A stretch of DNA of 43,592 bases from an uncultured Erysipelotrichaceae bacterium (GCA_944326795.1 CALVFJ010000013.1:1-43592), one strand, 5' to 3'. Shown: positions 1-8,797, counted from the first letter of the stretch. A program made the numbers and translations. Notes: generated from the letters alone by a model not told the origin.

Positions 1-79
1 TTTCATATTTATTGGTATGAGTAATTTCTACTTCTTTTCATGTACTTATAAAGTGGAATTTACCTTTTCACTTCAGCGT

Positions 80-102
80 TATAATATTTTTACGGAGGTA
101 TA
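80..102 (+). promoter_or_regulatory. -10 box and ribosome site of the purine nucleoside phosphorylase gene
   Basis: A perfect TATAAT lies at 80-85 and a strong ACGGAGGT ribosome site at about 93-100, seven bases before the ATG. No clear -35 hexamer is seen; TTTACC at 59-64 is the closest but sits only 15 bases upstream. The first 79 bases of the window hold nothing else I can identify. Confidence 0.5.
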
Positions 103-106
103 AACG

Positions 107-919
107 ATGTTTTATGATGATATCTTAGAGAGTGCGGAGTATATCAAGGAACATATCAATATTAAACCTACGATTGCCATCATTCTAGGAAGTGGTTTAG
201 GAAAGGTCGTGGAATCTTTAGCTGAACCATGTGTCATACCTTTCACAGATATTCCGCATTTTCCAACAAGCAATGTTTTAGGCCATAATTATCAAATGAT
301 TGCTGGTAAAATCGGAGAAAAGGCAGTACTTTTGCTGGAAGGACGCTATCATTATTATGAAGGATATACCATGAAAGAGGTCGCATATCCTGTTTATGTT
401 GCCAAGATGCTAGGTGTTGAACAATTGATAATTACTAATGCCTGTGGAGCGATCAATAAGAATTTTGCACCAGGAGATCTAATGCTTATTGATGATTTTA
501 TCAATACGATAGGAAACAATCCTTTGATTGGTCAAAATGATGAACGATTAGGCCCTAGATTTTGTGATATGTCTGAGCCTTATGATCTAGCTTTGATCGC
601 AAAGGTAAAAGAAACTGCTGCTGATTTAAATATTGATATCAAGCAAGGCGTTTACGCAATCTTTCAAGGCCCATATTACGAAACTAAAGCTGAGATCAAG
701 ATGTTAAAGACGATGGGAGCGGATGTGGTAGGGATGTCAACGGTTCCTGAAACGATCGTCGCTAATTATTTAGGCATCAAGGTCGTTGGTGTAGCTTGTA
801 TTACTAATATGGCAACAGGTATCAGAACCGGTAAGCATTCTCATGAAGAAGTATGCCAGGTAGCTAACGAGGCAAGCGATAAGATGGCTAAGTTAATCAG
901 CACCTATATTGCAAGATAA
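107..919 (+). CDS. punA: Purine nucleoside phosphorylase (PunA-type, trimeric family)
   Basis: This enzyme splits purine (deoxy)nucleosides with phosphate to give free base and (deoxy)ribose-1-phosphate, in cytoplasmic purine salvage. At 270 residues it has the usual length of the trimeric PNP/MTAP family. Visible hallmarks are the phosphate-binding GSGLG at residues 28-32, EGRYHYYEGY from residue 78, TNACGAIN around 110-117, and the purine/ribose-binding segment with GADVVGMSTVPE in the C-terminal third. The ATG is fixed by a strong ribosome site. It is a single-gene unit: it has its own -10 box and ends at a bidirectional hairpin shared with the convergent aldehyde dehydrogenase. Whether guanosine/inosine or another nucleoside is preferred cannot be read from the sequence. 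Confidence 0.93.
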   Translation: MFYDDILESAEYIKEHINIKPTIAIILGSGLGKVVESLAEPCVIPFTDIPHFPTSNVLGHNYQMIAGKIGEKAVLLLEGRYHYYEGYTMKEVAYPVYVAKMLGVEQLIITNACGAINKNFAPGDLMLIDDFINTIGNNPLIGQNDERLGPRFCDMSEPYDLALIAKVKETAADLNIDIKQGVYAIFQGPYYETKAEIKMLKTMGADVVGMSTVPETIVANYLGIKVVGVACITNMATGIRTGKHSHEEVCQVANEASDKMAKLISTYIAR

Positions 920-937
920 ATAACCAGTTCAAAATGT

Positions 938-979
938 AAAAATTGCGCTGAATCCTACTGAAGGAAAAGCGCAATTTTT
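938..979. terminator. Bidirectional intrinsic terminator between punA and the aldehyde dehydrogenase
   Basis: AAAAATTGCGCT at 938-949 pairs perfectly with AGCGCAATTTTT at 968-979. The A-run and T-run flanks allow it to work in both directions. It sits between two convergent genes. Confidence 0.8.
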
Positions 980-1095
980 GTTATGAGCGATATATGCGAC
1001 AACCAATCATTACTAATGGCTATTATATATTAATGAAATTCATTTTTTTAAAAGAAAAAATCGGAAAAATGATCATGTGCGCACATTCGATCTTG

Positions 1096-2463
1096 TTATT
1101 TAAGAAATAGCCGGATAAGCTTATCTTTTTGTTTGGTATATGGTTGATATCTAATTGGAAGATCGATCCAATTTTTTTTGTTGACGATGGATTTGATGTG
1201 TGAGAAGGTTTCAAATCCAGCTTTACCATGATACTGCCCCATGCCCGAGTTACCAACGCCACCAAAAGGCATGTATGTCGTTGCTAGATGGATGATCGTA
1301 TCGTTGATACAGCCACCACCAAATGATAAGGTTCTTTCAATTTTACGGATATCGCTTGAACGGCGTGAGAAGAAGTATAATGCTAATGGTGAAGGCTGAT
1401 TACTGATGATCTTTATCAGTTCGTCAAGATCATTGTAAGTTAGTACAGGCAATACTGGGCCAAATATTTCTTCTTTCATGATGGCATCATCCCAAGTAAC
1501 ATTATTCATTACAGTTGGTTCGATCTTGCGAGTTTGGGGATCACCATTTCCTCCAATGATGACCTTATCTTGATCGATCAGCCCCATGATGCGATTAAAG
1601 TGTTTTTCATTGATGATCTTTCCAAAGTTTTTTAGTGAAGAAAACTGAGTCTTGATTTCATCGCATATTGCTTGCACTAGTTGATCTTTGACTTTTTCAT
1701 GAACATATAGATAATCACATGCTACACAAGTTTGTCCGGCATTTAGATATTTTCCAAAAACGATGCGGCGGGCAGCTAATTTGATATTTGCGCTGTCATC
1801 AACGATTACAGGTGATTTACCTCCTAGCTCCAAGGTGATAGGAGTAAGATGGATGCTAGCCTTTGCCATAACTTCATGACCAACATTAGGGGATCCAGTA
1901 AAGAAGATGTAATCAAACTTTTCATCTAATAATGCTTGGTTTTCTTTGCGCCCACCTGTAATAACACTAACATATTCTTCAGGGAAAACATTATTTAAGA
2001 TCGTTTTGATCAGGGCACTGGTCTGTGGTGAATAGGCGCTAGGTTTGACGCATACCGTATTGCCAGCAGCTAAAGCGTCGATCAGTGGATCTAGGGTAAG
2101 CATGAAAGGGTAGTTCCAAGGGCTCATGATCAAAACGACACCATATGGACTAGGTACTTGATAGCTGGTTGCATGAAATTGTGCCAATGGGGTTGGATGA
2201 TAGCGATAGCGAGCATAATTTTTTACGTGTTTGATCATATGATTTAGTTCTGATAATACCATACCTGTTTCGCACATAAAGCTTTCTGTTGCGCATTTAC
2301 CTAGATCTTGATATAAGGCAGCATGGATATTAGGTTCTTGCTTGATTATTTCTGCTTTTAATTTTTTTAAATAAGTAATTCTTGTTTCAACATCTAAGGT
2401 ATGACCTTGACGAAAATAAGCAGTTTGTTTGGTTACGATTTCATGAATTGCTTGAGCTTCCAT
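1096..2463 (-). CDS. NAD(P)-dependent aldehyde dehydrogenase, class 3 (fatty-aldehyde) type
   Basis: This cytoplasmic enzyme oxidises an aldehyde to the acid with NAD(P). The 455-residue length and lack of an N-terminal extension fit the class 3 ALDH branch. Catalytic features are the general base Glu212 in LELGGKSP and the nucleophile Cys246 in NAGQTC, with the cofactor-binding SPWNYPF near 114-120 and FTGSPNVG around 188-195. The start follows AAGGAGGAAATTT. Its first 23 bases overlap the end of the upstream iron alcohol dehydrogenase, so the two are translationally coupled and probably interconvert an alcohol, its aldehyde and the acid. The substrate is unknown; medium or long chain aldehydes are an inference from the class. 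Confidence 0.9.
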   Translation of the reverse strand: MEAQAIHEIVTKQTAYFRQGHTLDVETRITYLKKLKAEIIKQEPNIHAALYQDLGKCATESFMCETGMVLSELNHMIKHVKNYARYRYHPTPLAQFHATSYQVPSPYGVVLIMSPWNYPFMLTLDPLIDALAAGNTVCVKPSAYSPQTSALIKTILNNVFPEEYVSVITGGRKENQALLDEKFDYIFFTGSPNVGHEVMAKASIHLTPITLELGGKSPVIVDDSANIKLAARRIVFGKYLNAGQTCVACDYLYVHEKVKDQLVQAICDEIKTQFSSLKNFGKIINEKHFNRIMGLIDQDKVIIGGNGDPQTRKIEPTVMNNVTWDDAIMKEEIFGPVLPVLTYNDLDELIKIISNQPSPLALYFFSRRSSDIRKIERTLSFGGGCINDTIIHLATTYMPFGGVGNSGMGQYHGKAGFETFSHIKSIVNKKNWIDLPIRYQPYTKQKDKLIRLFLK

Positions 2464-3673
2464 AAATTTCCTCCTTATACATCAATTGATAATAATATGG
2501 TTCAAGTTCTTTAGCGTCTTTTAATACAGGAACTGGGTATAGAGGGTTTGCTTCTTTATCGGCATGTTTGGCTAAAGAAGGGATATCTTCCTGACGAATC
2601 TGCTTAAAGGTGGTAGTTATTGCAAAACGTTCATTTAGCTGTTCTATAGCGCTTATGAAGGTTTCGGCAGCTTTTTGTTCAGAAGCATCTTTTTCGATCA
2701 GTTTGGCGGCCAAAGCGCAACGTTTTAGTTTTGGATGGATGATGCTTCCGTATGATCTTAACATCATTGGTAAGATCACTGCATTAGCGTGTCCATGGGC
2801 AATTTGATAAAAACCGCCTAGGGAATGTGCAATGGCATGAACGTAGCCAACATAAGATTTTGTAAATGCTAAGCCGGCTAAATAGGCAGCGGTCGCCATG
2901 TTTTTTCTAGCTTCAAGGTTTTGAGGATCATCATAAGCTTTTTCGATATTAGCAAAGATCAAAGATATGGCTTCCAAACTCTCTTTGCGGGTATCTTTTG
3001 TCGTCGAATTGCCGATGTAGGCTTCAACCGCATGGGTAAGGGCATCTAAACCCGTGGTTGCCGTTAAAAATGGTGGTAAAGAAACGGTCATCTTTGGATC
3101 TAATAAAGCATAACGAGGGATCAGGACAAAATCATTGATCGGATATTTTTGCTGATGATCGGGATCGCTGATAACAGCTGCTAATGTACATTCGCTTCCG
3201 GTGCCTGCGGTAGTTGGAATTGCGATAAGGGGTGGTATTGGCTTTAAGATCTTTAAGATGCCTTTCATCTTGTTGATAGGCTTTTGAGGACGAGCTATCC
3301 TTGCGCCAATGCCTTTGGCACAATCCATTGAAGAGCCTCCACCTAAAGCAATCAATAATTGACAACGTTTAAGCTGATAAATGGCGGCGCCTTCTTCAAT
3401 ATTGCGGATCGTAGGATTAGGTTGAGTTTTATCATAGATGGTTACTTCAATATTGTTTTTACACAAGATATCGATGATTTCTTGGTCAAGGCCTGCTTTC
3501 CGGATTCCTTTATCGGTTACCAATAAGACCCTTGAAGCATTTTCTTTGGTAAGGATATCAGGAAGCTTATTGATGCTATCGATCAAAATTGGCTTACGAT
3601 AAGGTAAAAAGGGTATGGCTAGTTTGAAAGCAGTTTGAAAAGTTCGACAATAAATTTTTTTGATTGTTTTCAT
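2441..3673 (-). CDS. Iron-containing alcohol dehydrogenase
   Basis: A group III (Fe-dependent) alcohol dehydrogenase that interconverts alcohols and aldehydes with NAD(P)H. The 410-residue protein shows the dinucleotide motif GGGSSMD at 111-117, PTTAGTGSE around 153-161, and metal ligands in GLDALTHAVEAY (Asp210, His214) and in HAIAHSLGG / HGHANAV further on. An in-frame ATG ten codons upstream exists, but AGGAGG lies six bases before 3673, which makes 3673 the start. It is first in a two-gene unit with the aldehyde dehydrogenase, whose start lies inside its 3' end. A hairpin terminator separates it from the DUF975-type gene upstream, so it either has a promoter in the 30-base gap or relies on read-through. 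Confidence 0.9.
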   Translation of the reverse strand: MKTIKKIYCRTFQTAFKLAIPFLPYRKPILIDSINKLPDILTKENASRVLLVTDKGIRKAGLDQEIIDILCKNNIEVTIYDKTQPNPTIRNIEEGAAIYQLKRCQLLIALGGGSSMDCAKGIGARIARPQKPINKMKGILKILKPIPPLIAIPTTAGTGSECTLAAVISDPDHQQKYPINDFVLIPRYALLDPKMTVSLPPFLTATTGLDALTHAVEAYIGNSTTKDTRKESLEAISLIFANIEKAYDDPQNLEARKNMATAAYLAGLAFTKSYVGYVHAIAHSLGGFYQIAHGHANAVILPMMLRSYGSIIHPKLKRCALAAKLIEKDASEQKAAETFISAIEQLNERFAITTTFKQIRQEDIPSLAKHADKEANPLYPVPVLKDAKELEPYYYQLMYKEEIYGSSSNS

Positions 3674-3701
3674 TTTGATACCTCCTTGATATGTAATAGT
3701 C

Positions 3702-3725
3702 AAAAAAAGCCCGTGAGGGCTTTTT
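3702..3725 (-). terminator. Intrinsic terminator after the DUF975-type gene
   Basis: GCCC (3709-3712), a GTGA loop and GGGC (3717-3720) are flanked by A7 and T5 runs. Read on the minus strand it overlaps the stop codon of the 3724-4407 gene and ends in a T-run. The stem is short, so termination may be partial and allow read-through to the alcohol dehydrogenase. Confidence 0.65.
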
Positions 3726-4407
3726 ATATCAGTTGACCATTTTTAACTTGTTTATAGAATAAGGCTTGAGCTTGGGACATATAAGGCAGTACATAAAATA
3801 AAGCCAAGCCCATGGTACAAACCGAAAGTACCAGCCACCAGAAAAAAGATAGGTTAAGCATCAGCAACTGCCAGAAATGGCCTTTCATCATTTTTAGACT
3901 TTTTGTTATCGTTTTCCAAATGCCAAGTTCTGGTTCTTCTAAGGCAATATAAGGGATAAAGGCAAACCAGCATTCAATGATCATAACAACGACATAAACG
4001 AAAATGATCGCTAGTACAAATGAAGAGGCAGCTTGATATTCGCTAAGCAGATCATGTACGTTAATTATGCTGAATGCATAAACAAAGGCTATGATGAATG
4101 ATAGGATAGCCGTAATCGCATAAACGATGACATCGGCAACGATCTTTTTTAATGTCGGCCATGTTAGATCATTCGCAACATTTTTAAAATCAGGAATCAT
4201 TCCCTTAGATATTTGTAAGGTTGTCTTTGCCATCATCGTATTGACAAAAGCAACCAAGATCAAAAAACAAATCGTTGAAACCAGATTATCAGGGAAATAA
4301 CTGATTGCTAGATTACATAAAACAAATAATAAAGTAATAAACGCTAATATTGGCATATTCGGGCGAATAAGCTCTTTAGAGCGCTTTTTTAATTCTCTGC
4401 GCGTCAT
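3724..4407 (-). CDS. DUF975-like integral membrane protein
   Basis: A 227-residue protein with a short basic cytoplasmic N-terminus (MTRRELKKRSKELI) followed by about five to six hydrophobic segments: near 19-35, 42-65, 90-115, 128-155 and 175-215. The layout, with a positively charged start and a long C-terminal hydrophobic region, matches the DUF975 family of Bacillota membrane proteins of unknown function. I make that assignment from overall pattern rather than a single diagnostic motif. The start is supported by AAGGAG seven bases upstream, and a TATAAT is seen further up on the minus strand. It lies about 100 bases downstream of the glycosidase gene on the same strand and could be partly co-transcribed with it. 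Confidence 0.6.
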   Translation of the reverse strand: MTRRELKKRSKELIRPNMPILAFITLLFVLCNLAISYFPDNLVSTICFLILVAFVNTMMAKTTLQISKGMIPDFKNVANDLTWPTLKKIVADVIVYAITAILSFIIAFVYAFSIINVHDLLSEYQAASSFVLAIIFVYVVVMIIECWFAFIPYIALEEPELGIWKTITKSLKMMKGHFWQLLMLNLSFFWWLVLSVCTMGLALFYVLPYMSQAQALFYKQVKNGQLI

Positions 4408-4510
4408 ATAGTTCTCCTTGCTAATTTAATTATATATGAGATCATGAATAATTGTAATATATTTTTTATCATCGGCATTTAGAGCTGGACATTTAATGAA
4501 AAATGACTAA

Positions 4511-6325
4511 TTAGTTGTTAGAAATTTCTTCAATTTGATATGTATTATCATTAAGATTGATGGTAACGCTGATACCATTAGCAAAGATTGCTTTTTGCCT
4601 TTTGCCTTCATGATCTAGGATCTGATGATCGATCATTTCGGCTAACGCTACTTTTTCATGCAGCTGTGAAACGATATCACAGCGCTCTTGATGTTCTTTA
4701 TTGCTTAGGCTTCCTTGAGCAAAGGCACCATCGGTATTTGGGTATGCCCCTTCTCGGATCAAATAAGGTGCACCGCCATTTAGCAAAGCATAGAGCATAT
4801 AATCTTCATGATATTTTTCCATAGGCCAAGGCAAGATGAAACAATCATGATAAACAAGATTGAAAAGGGGAATAGGTATGCCCATTCGCTGTGGATCATT
4901 TGGATCTTTTAGCATGAATTCATATGGTCCATAATGCGCGAATACCAAAGAAGAAATAGCGTAATCATTGCATTCTTCGGAACTGCTGATGATATTTTGA
5001 CTGGTTAGATAGTCAAAACAACCATTACGATAGGCGGCGCATTCTTTGCGGGTCATTGGATGCAGCAAATTGGCACATTCATCCAGCTCATTGCAGGTAA
5101 AAACATCTAGATAGCTTGCTTGTGGTCTAATGCCATGGGCAAATAAGGCGGTGAAATTTCTTTTAACATAATCTTTTGCTAAGGAAGCACATAGATAATT
5201 TTGTTTACCACCAGCCCAGCGTGCATGTTGATAATGATCATGATGGATATCTTCCAAGGCATTTTTGATATCATAGCTTGACGCTTGATGGTAATAATCC
5301 CGGTATTGATCGTGCAGACCGATCATGTCGCCATTGGCGGTAATGGTATCTATCATCTGTTTGAGACCATCCCAACCGCCTGCTGCAACACAAGGCGGCA
5401 GATAGTCGGGATGAGCGTTGTCATATCCGGGTTCGCCCCAACCATCAAGATGCAGGTAATAATGATGATCCTTTAAGCGAAGTTTTTCATATTGCTCTTG
5501 GCGTTGCTTAAAGGTCGTAAGGTGATCTTGGACCTTACCAAATAGCGCTGAACTTTGATCGATATGGGTCTTGATGCCAAAGTGGATGAACTGTGCTCCA
5601 ATTAAATTTTGGATTTTAGGCAGTTTGATCATCTTAGTTTGTAAAGAAGAAAAAATTCCACATTCTTGAGCATAAGCACGATATATCTTGGCGGCTTTGA
5701 CATGATCAAGTTCACTTGCAAATACCATTTGGATCTTTCGCGTATAAGCTAGCTTTCCTAAGGATGGCAGCCATCTTAAATAAATATTGGTCTTAGCTGA
5801 GGTATGGTCGTGATCGATAGCATATTTGCAATCCCAATAGGTATGATTGATCATGACATATCCTGATTTGCTATACTGAGCCCAAAAAGGCATGTAAGCA
5901 CAATTACTGGCAAATTGCCCATCAAAAGCTAGTTCATGGTAATCATAGCAGTAAGTATTGGGAATAAGCAAACCTTGCATATATGGCAAAGCAGTTTTGC
6001 CGTTGATACCATTAAATTCGATGGGAGCTGGCCATAAAATTTCTTTAAAAGAAAGATCTTTGGTAGGTATCAGATTAAAATAAACGAAATCAGTAGCTTC
6101 CTCGATATATACATAAGTTAAAAAAGATGGATAATGGCTGATGATTCCTTTAGAACATCCTGTATCATAGTATTCGCTTCTAAGGCAATGTGGTGTATAT
6201 CTTGTGTCATCTTCAGCAATGATCACTGGCCCTTGGTCTAGTGTTTGCCAATGATCGCCAAATGAAGTGATATGAAAGCTTTCGTTGATTTTTTCGATTG
6301 TTATATTTGGGGTTGATATTAACAT
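4511..6325 (-). CDS. Predicted cytoplasmic glycoside hydrolase (DUF5696 / GH101-like TIM barrel)
   Basis: A 604-residue protein with a beta-rich N-terminal part (about 1-235) and a barrel-like C-terminal part. Conserved-looking segments are HLDGWGEPGYDN (292-303), GLHDQYRDYY (336-345), ARWAGGKQNYLCA (368-380), SYLDVF (404-409) and SSSEE (447-451). From the GH101/DUF5696 layout I infer Asp407 as nucleophile and Glu450 or Glu451 as acid/base. GH101 enzymes release Gal-GalNAc from O-glycans. This protein has no signal peptide, so it would act on an imported oligosaccharide; the substrate is not known. The start at 6325 is chosen because AAAGGAG precedes it, whereas the ATG seven codons upstream has no ribosome site. 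Confidence 0.6.
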   Translation of the reverse strand: MLISTPNITIEKINESFHITSFGDHWQTLDQGPVIIAEDDTRYTPHCLRSEYYDTGCSKGIISHYPSFLTYVYIEEATDFVYFNLIPTKDLSFKEILWPAPIEFNGINGKTALPYMQGLLIPNTYCYDYHELAFDGQFASNCAYMPFWAQYSKSGYVMINHTYWDCKYAIDHDHTSAKTNIYLRWLPSLGKLAYTRKIQMVFASELDHVKAAKIYRAYAQECGIFSSLQTKMIKLPKIQNLIGAQFIHFGIKTHIDQSSALFGKVQDHLTTFKQRQEQYEKLRLKDHHYYLHLDGWGEPGYDNAHPDYLPPCVAAGGWDGLKQMIDTITANGDMIGLHDQYRDYYHQASSYDIKNALEDIHHDHYQHARWAGGKQNYLCASLAKDYVKRNFTALFAHGIRPQASYLDVFTCNELDECANLLHPMTRKECAAYRNGCFDYLTSQNIISSSEECNDYAISSLVFAHYGPYEFMLKDPNDPQRMGIPIPLFNLVYHDCFILPWPMEKYHEDYMLYALLNGGAPYLIREGAYPNTDGAFAQGSLSNKEHQERCDIVSQLHEKVALAEMIDHQILDHEGKRQKAIFANGISVTINLNDNTYQIEEISNN

Positions 6326-6432
6326 GTTTTTTGCTCCTTTATGCATTATTCTATAACAAATGATTGATTATGTTTATTGTTTTTTAAAGAAATACGATTA
6401 CATTATTATTTTGAAATAGTTAGTTATAAAAA

Positions 6433-6696
6433 ATGAGCAATCAAAAATATTTATTAGGCACAGATGAGCGTCAAGCTTGGATGCGTAATTATCATTTTGC
6501 TCCAAGAGGCAATGGCTTCAAAAAACAAGAGAATGGGACAGCGATGATAAAGAATTTTAACATTTTAACTTTAGGCTTTGGTTTATATTATTGGATAGCT
6601 AAGATGAAAAAGGACATATCAGTGATAACGAAAAAAATTGACCGATTTGTTCTAAAGCAATGGTTAGATATGTATTGGCTATTCATGCTAAGATAA
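6433..6696 (+). pseudogene. Orphan 87-codon open frame, probable gene fragment
   Basis: An open frame starting with MSNQKYLLGTDERQAWM and containing one hydrophobic stretch (about residues 44-58). There is no Shine-Dalgarno sequence before its ATG, and it ends in a run of basic and aromatic residues typical of frame-shifted sequence. I do not recognise a family. It is directly followed, in another frame, by the C-terminal remnant of an acyl-CoA synthetase, so this whole 0.5-kb stretch looks like decayed or rearranged coding DNA. It could also be a small real protein; I think that less likely. Confidence 0.3.
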
Positions 6697-6922
6697 TTTG
6701 CTATGTCATGGCATTGCTTTGACCACTATTGAAGCTTATGAGAAATGTTGTCATCTAAATGAACCTTTCATTATGGAATGTCAAGGTGGACAAGAATGTC
6801 AGGATGCCATCATGATGTTAAGAGATAATGGCATCTGTGCTTATCCAATGCCTGAACAAGCAGTTGAAGCGATGGTTAGCCTGCAAACATATGGAAAGAT
6901 GCTGGAAGATTCCAAAAATTAG
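6692..6922 (+). pseudogene. C-terminal remnant of an ADP-forming acyl-CoA synthetase-type protein
   Basis: About 75 residues are readable, including FIMECQGGQECQDAIMMLRD and AYPMPEQAVEAMVSLQTYGKML. That pattern (glycine turn, short helix, a GIxAYPxPEQAVEA-type element, aromatic helix) matches the end of the succinyl-CoA-ligase-like domain of NDP-forming acetyl/acyl-CoA synthetases, which are normally far longer. The only start is a TTG at 6698 without a ribosome site, and the frame is closed by TAA at 6689-6691 just upstream. CoA-binding and ATP-grasp domains are absent. I therefore call it a broken gene. The family assignment is by eye and moderate. Confidence 0.5.
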
Positions 6923-7006
6923 TAATTTTTTTGTGGATTTTGCATGAAAAAAATACCTTTTCGTATTATCATTAAAGTATAGAAATAATAGGGGAAGGAA
7001 AAGCTT

Positions 7007-7603
7007 ATGAAAAATACGATAATTACGATCAGCCGTGAATTTGGCAGTGGAGGCAGAACGATTGGAAAACACATTGCTGCAAAGCTTAACATTCCATGTT
7101 ATGATGAAGAACTTATCAATAAGATCGCACAAGAAACCGGTTTAGATAAGAACTACATCAAGGAAACCAATGAACAAAGCGAACAGAATTGGCTTCTTAA
7201 TGCTTTTGCAAATCATCTATATCATGGCAATAACATGCAAGACTATGTATGGCTGATTCAATGCGATGTAATAACCAAGGTAGCTAATGAAGGACCTTGT
7301 GTCATCGTTGGTCGCTGTGCGGATTATGTCTTAAAGGGCAAAGCAAATTTATTAAAAGTATTTATCCATGCTGATATCAACAAACGAGCTCGAAGGATCG
7401 TTGATGTTTATGGAGAGACCGATGAAAAACCATTAAAACGAATAAAGGAGAAAGATAAGAAAAGAGCATCATATTATCGCTACTATACGGAAAATGAATT
7501 TGGAGAAATCCACAATTATGATCTGTCGCTAGATAGTGGAACGATCGGTATCGACAAGTGCGTGGATATCGTAGTAGATTTATATAAACATATTAATGAA
7601 TAG
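7007..7603 (+). CDS. Cytidylate kinase-like family protein
   Basis: A 198-residue P-loop protein of the cytidylate-kinase-like family (AAA_26/Cytidylate_kin2 type), common in anaerobic Bacillota. The N-terminus ITISREFGSGGRTIGKHIA (about 6-24) carries the nucleotide-binding loop, PCYDEELI follows at about 31-38, and GPCVIVGRCADYVL lies at about 98-111. An Arg-rich lid-like region (KRARRI near 127, then KRIKEKDKKRASYYRYYT) resembles the LID of NMP kinases. Classical Cmk is a different, longer family, so the phosphate acceptor is uncertain. GGGGAAGGAAAAG upstream supports the start. It is a monocistronic unit ending at a strong hairpin. Confidence 0.85.
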   Translation: MKNTIITISREFGSGGRTIGKHIAAKLNIPCYDEELINKIAQETGLDKNYIKETNEQSEQNWLLNAFANHLYHGNNMQDYVWLIQCDVITKVANEGPCVIVGRCADYVLKGKANLLKVFIHADINKRARRIVDVYGETDEKPLKRIKEKDKKRASYYRYYTENEFGEIHNYDLSLDSGTIGIDKCVDIVVDLYKHINE

Positions 7604-7608
7604 GCTAA

Positions 7609-7645
7609 AAAAGCAAAAGATTGATTTTATCTTTTGCTTTTCTTA
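7609..7645 (+). terminator. Intrinsic terminator after the cytidylate kinase-like gene
   Basis: AAAAGCAAAAGAT at 7609-7621 pairs with ATCTTTTGCTTTT at 7629-7641, followed by TCTT. It lies six bases after the stop codon. Confidence 0.75.
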
Positions 7646-7768
7646 TGGTGAATATTCCTCAACAATTGACATAGTACATTTTTAGCAATTAATATCTTGT
7701 TTTTCGTTATGAATGTCAGTATTCTTAATGAAACAATAAGTGTATAATTATGTTGGGAGAATTGAAAG

Positions 7769-8770
7769 ATGAGAGAAATTATAGAAGAATTTACGAAGAT
7801 CAGCAAAGCAAATGGCTATAAAAATAAACATATATATTATGCAATTAATATTTTAAGCTATCTTGTCAAATTAAGCATCAAAGAAGGCATCGATCCTTTG
7901 AATTTAGAAAATAAAGCAAATTATTTAGCGACCTTAGAAAGAGCTATCAAACAAGTAGATGATCCTTTGGATAAAGCAGTTGTAGAAGCATTAGCAACAT
8001 ATGACTATCTGTATTGCAAGCCTTTTGTCCAGCAATTTTATCAAAGCTTGATCGATAATAAACAGATAATTGCTACAAAGGAAACAAATAGCTTATGGAA
8101 AAATGGCGATCATTTAGCGAAAGTATATGAATTAGCATATAAGATATTGGATGATGGCTCTTCAGGAGAAATTCTTTTGGATTGTTGTGCAGCCAATGAT
8201 ATGTTTTTAAGGCATGGGGAAGGAAAATATCAATTGTGTGGCTTTGCACCTAATGATCTAGCAACGATCCTGACCACTGCCCAGCTTAAGATATCTGACT
8301 TAAATAGTGATATCAAAGAGGTTGATATCGTTTTAGATGAATATGATGGAAGATATGATCTTATTTTTGGGGATATGCATAATTTTGCTTATGATCAAAA
8401 ATCTTGTCCGTTCAATGAAGATATTTTTATGCAGAGCATGACGGTATGGCAAAATATTTATCATTTGTTCTCACTACTATCAGCTCAAGGTAAAATGGTT
8501 TTTTTCGTTTCTTGGGTTGCACTGGATCATTTAAAAGGGCTTAATATCCGTAAAGAACTTTTGGCTGCAAAAGCTATTGAAAAAGTTATCTTGTTACCGC
8601 AAGAAGCCGCGATGGATCAACGCTTTGACTGTGCTTTACTGGTGTTTAGCCATGGCAATGATGATGTGACATTTATTGATGCTCGCAAAGATGATATCAT
8701 TTCTGCGTTACAAAGCCCGATTAAAAAGACATTGAAAGCTGATAAGGTAACATCATTAAATGTATTTTAA
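7769..8770 (+). CDS. Degenerate N6-adenine DNA-methyltransferase-like protein
   Basis: A 333-residue protein whose C-terminal two thirds follow the fold order of HsdM-type N6-adenine methyltransferases. EILLDCCAANDMFL (134-147) stands where the SAM-binding DPxxGSG motif should be, then CGFAPNDLATILTTAQLKI (157-175) and a catalytic-motif position reading DLIFGDMHNF (197-206) instead of NPPF/DPPY. A conserved-looking tail follows (GKMVFFVSWVALDHL, IRKELLAA, EKVILLPQEA, ALLVFSHG). The N-terminal 110 residues are helical and unrelated to any domain I recognise. Loss of both key motifs suggests it no longer methylates DNA. There is no restriction or specificity subunit nearby. GGGAG precedes the ATG; a hairpin follows. 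Confidence 0.6.
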   Translation: MREIIEEFTKISKANGYKNKHIYYAINILSYLVKLSIKEGIDPLNLENKANYLATLERAIKQVDDPLDKAVVEALATYDYLYCKPFVQQFYQSLIDNKQIIATKETNSLWKNGDHLAKVYELAYKILDDGSSGEILLDCCAANDMFLRHGEGKYQLCGFAPNDLATILTTAQLKISDLNSDIKEVDIVLDEYDGRYDLIFGDMHNFAYDQKSCPFNEDIFMQSMTVWQNIYHLFSLLSAQGKMVFFVSWVALDHLKGLNIRKELLAAKAIEKVILLPQEAAMDQRFDCALLVFSHGNDDVTFIDARKDDIISALQSPIKKTLKADKVTSLNVF

Positions 8771-8797
8771 AAGCATATCCATAGTGATATGCTTTTT
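8769..8797. terminator. Bidirectional terminator between the methyltransferase-like gene and the HD gene
   Basis: AAAAGCATATC and GATATGCTTTTT form a perfect stem around a short loop between two convergent genes. A and T runs on both sides make it usable in both directions. Confidence 0.8.

Noticed and set aside
1023..1265. Open frame antisense to the 3' end of the aldehyde dehydrogenase
   Set aside because: It overlaps the dehydrogenase in another frame, has no ribosome site and no recognisable protein pattern.
7769..8770. Active restriction-modification system
   Set aside because: The NPPF/DPPY and DPxxGSG motifs are both lost and no restriction or specificity subunit is adjacent.
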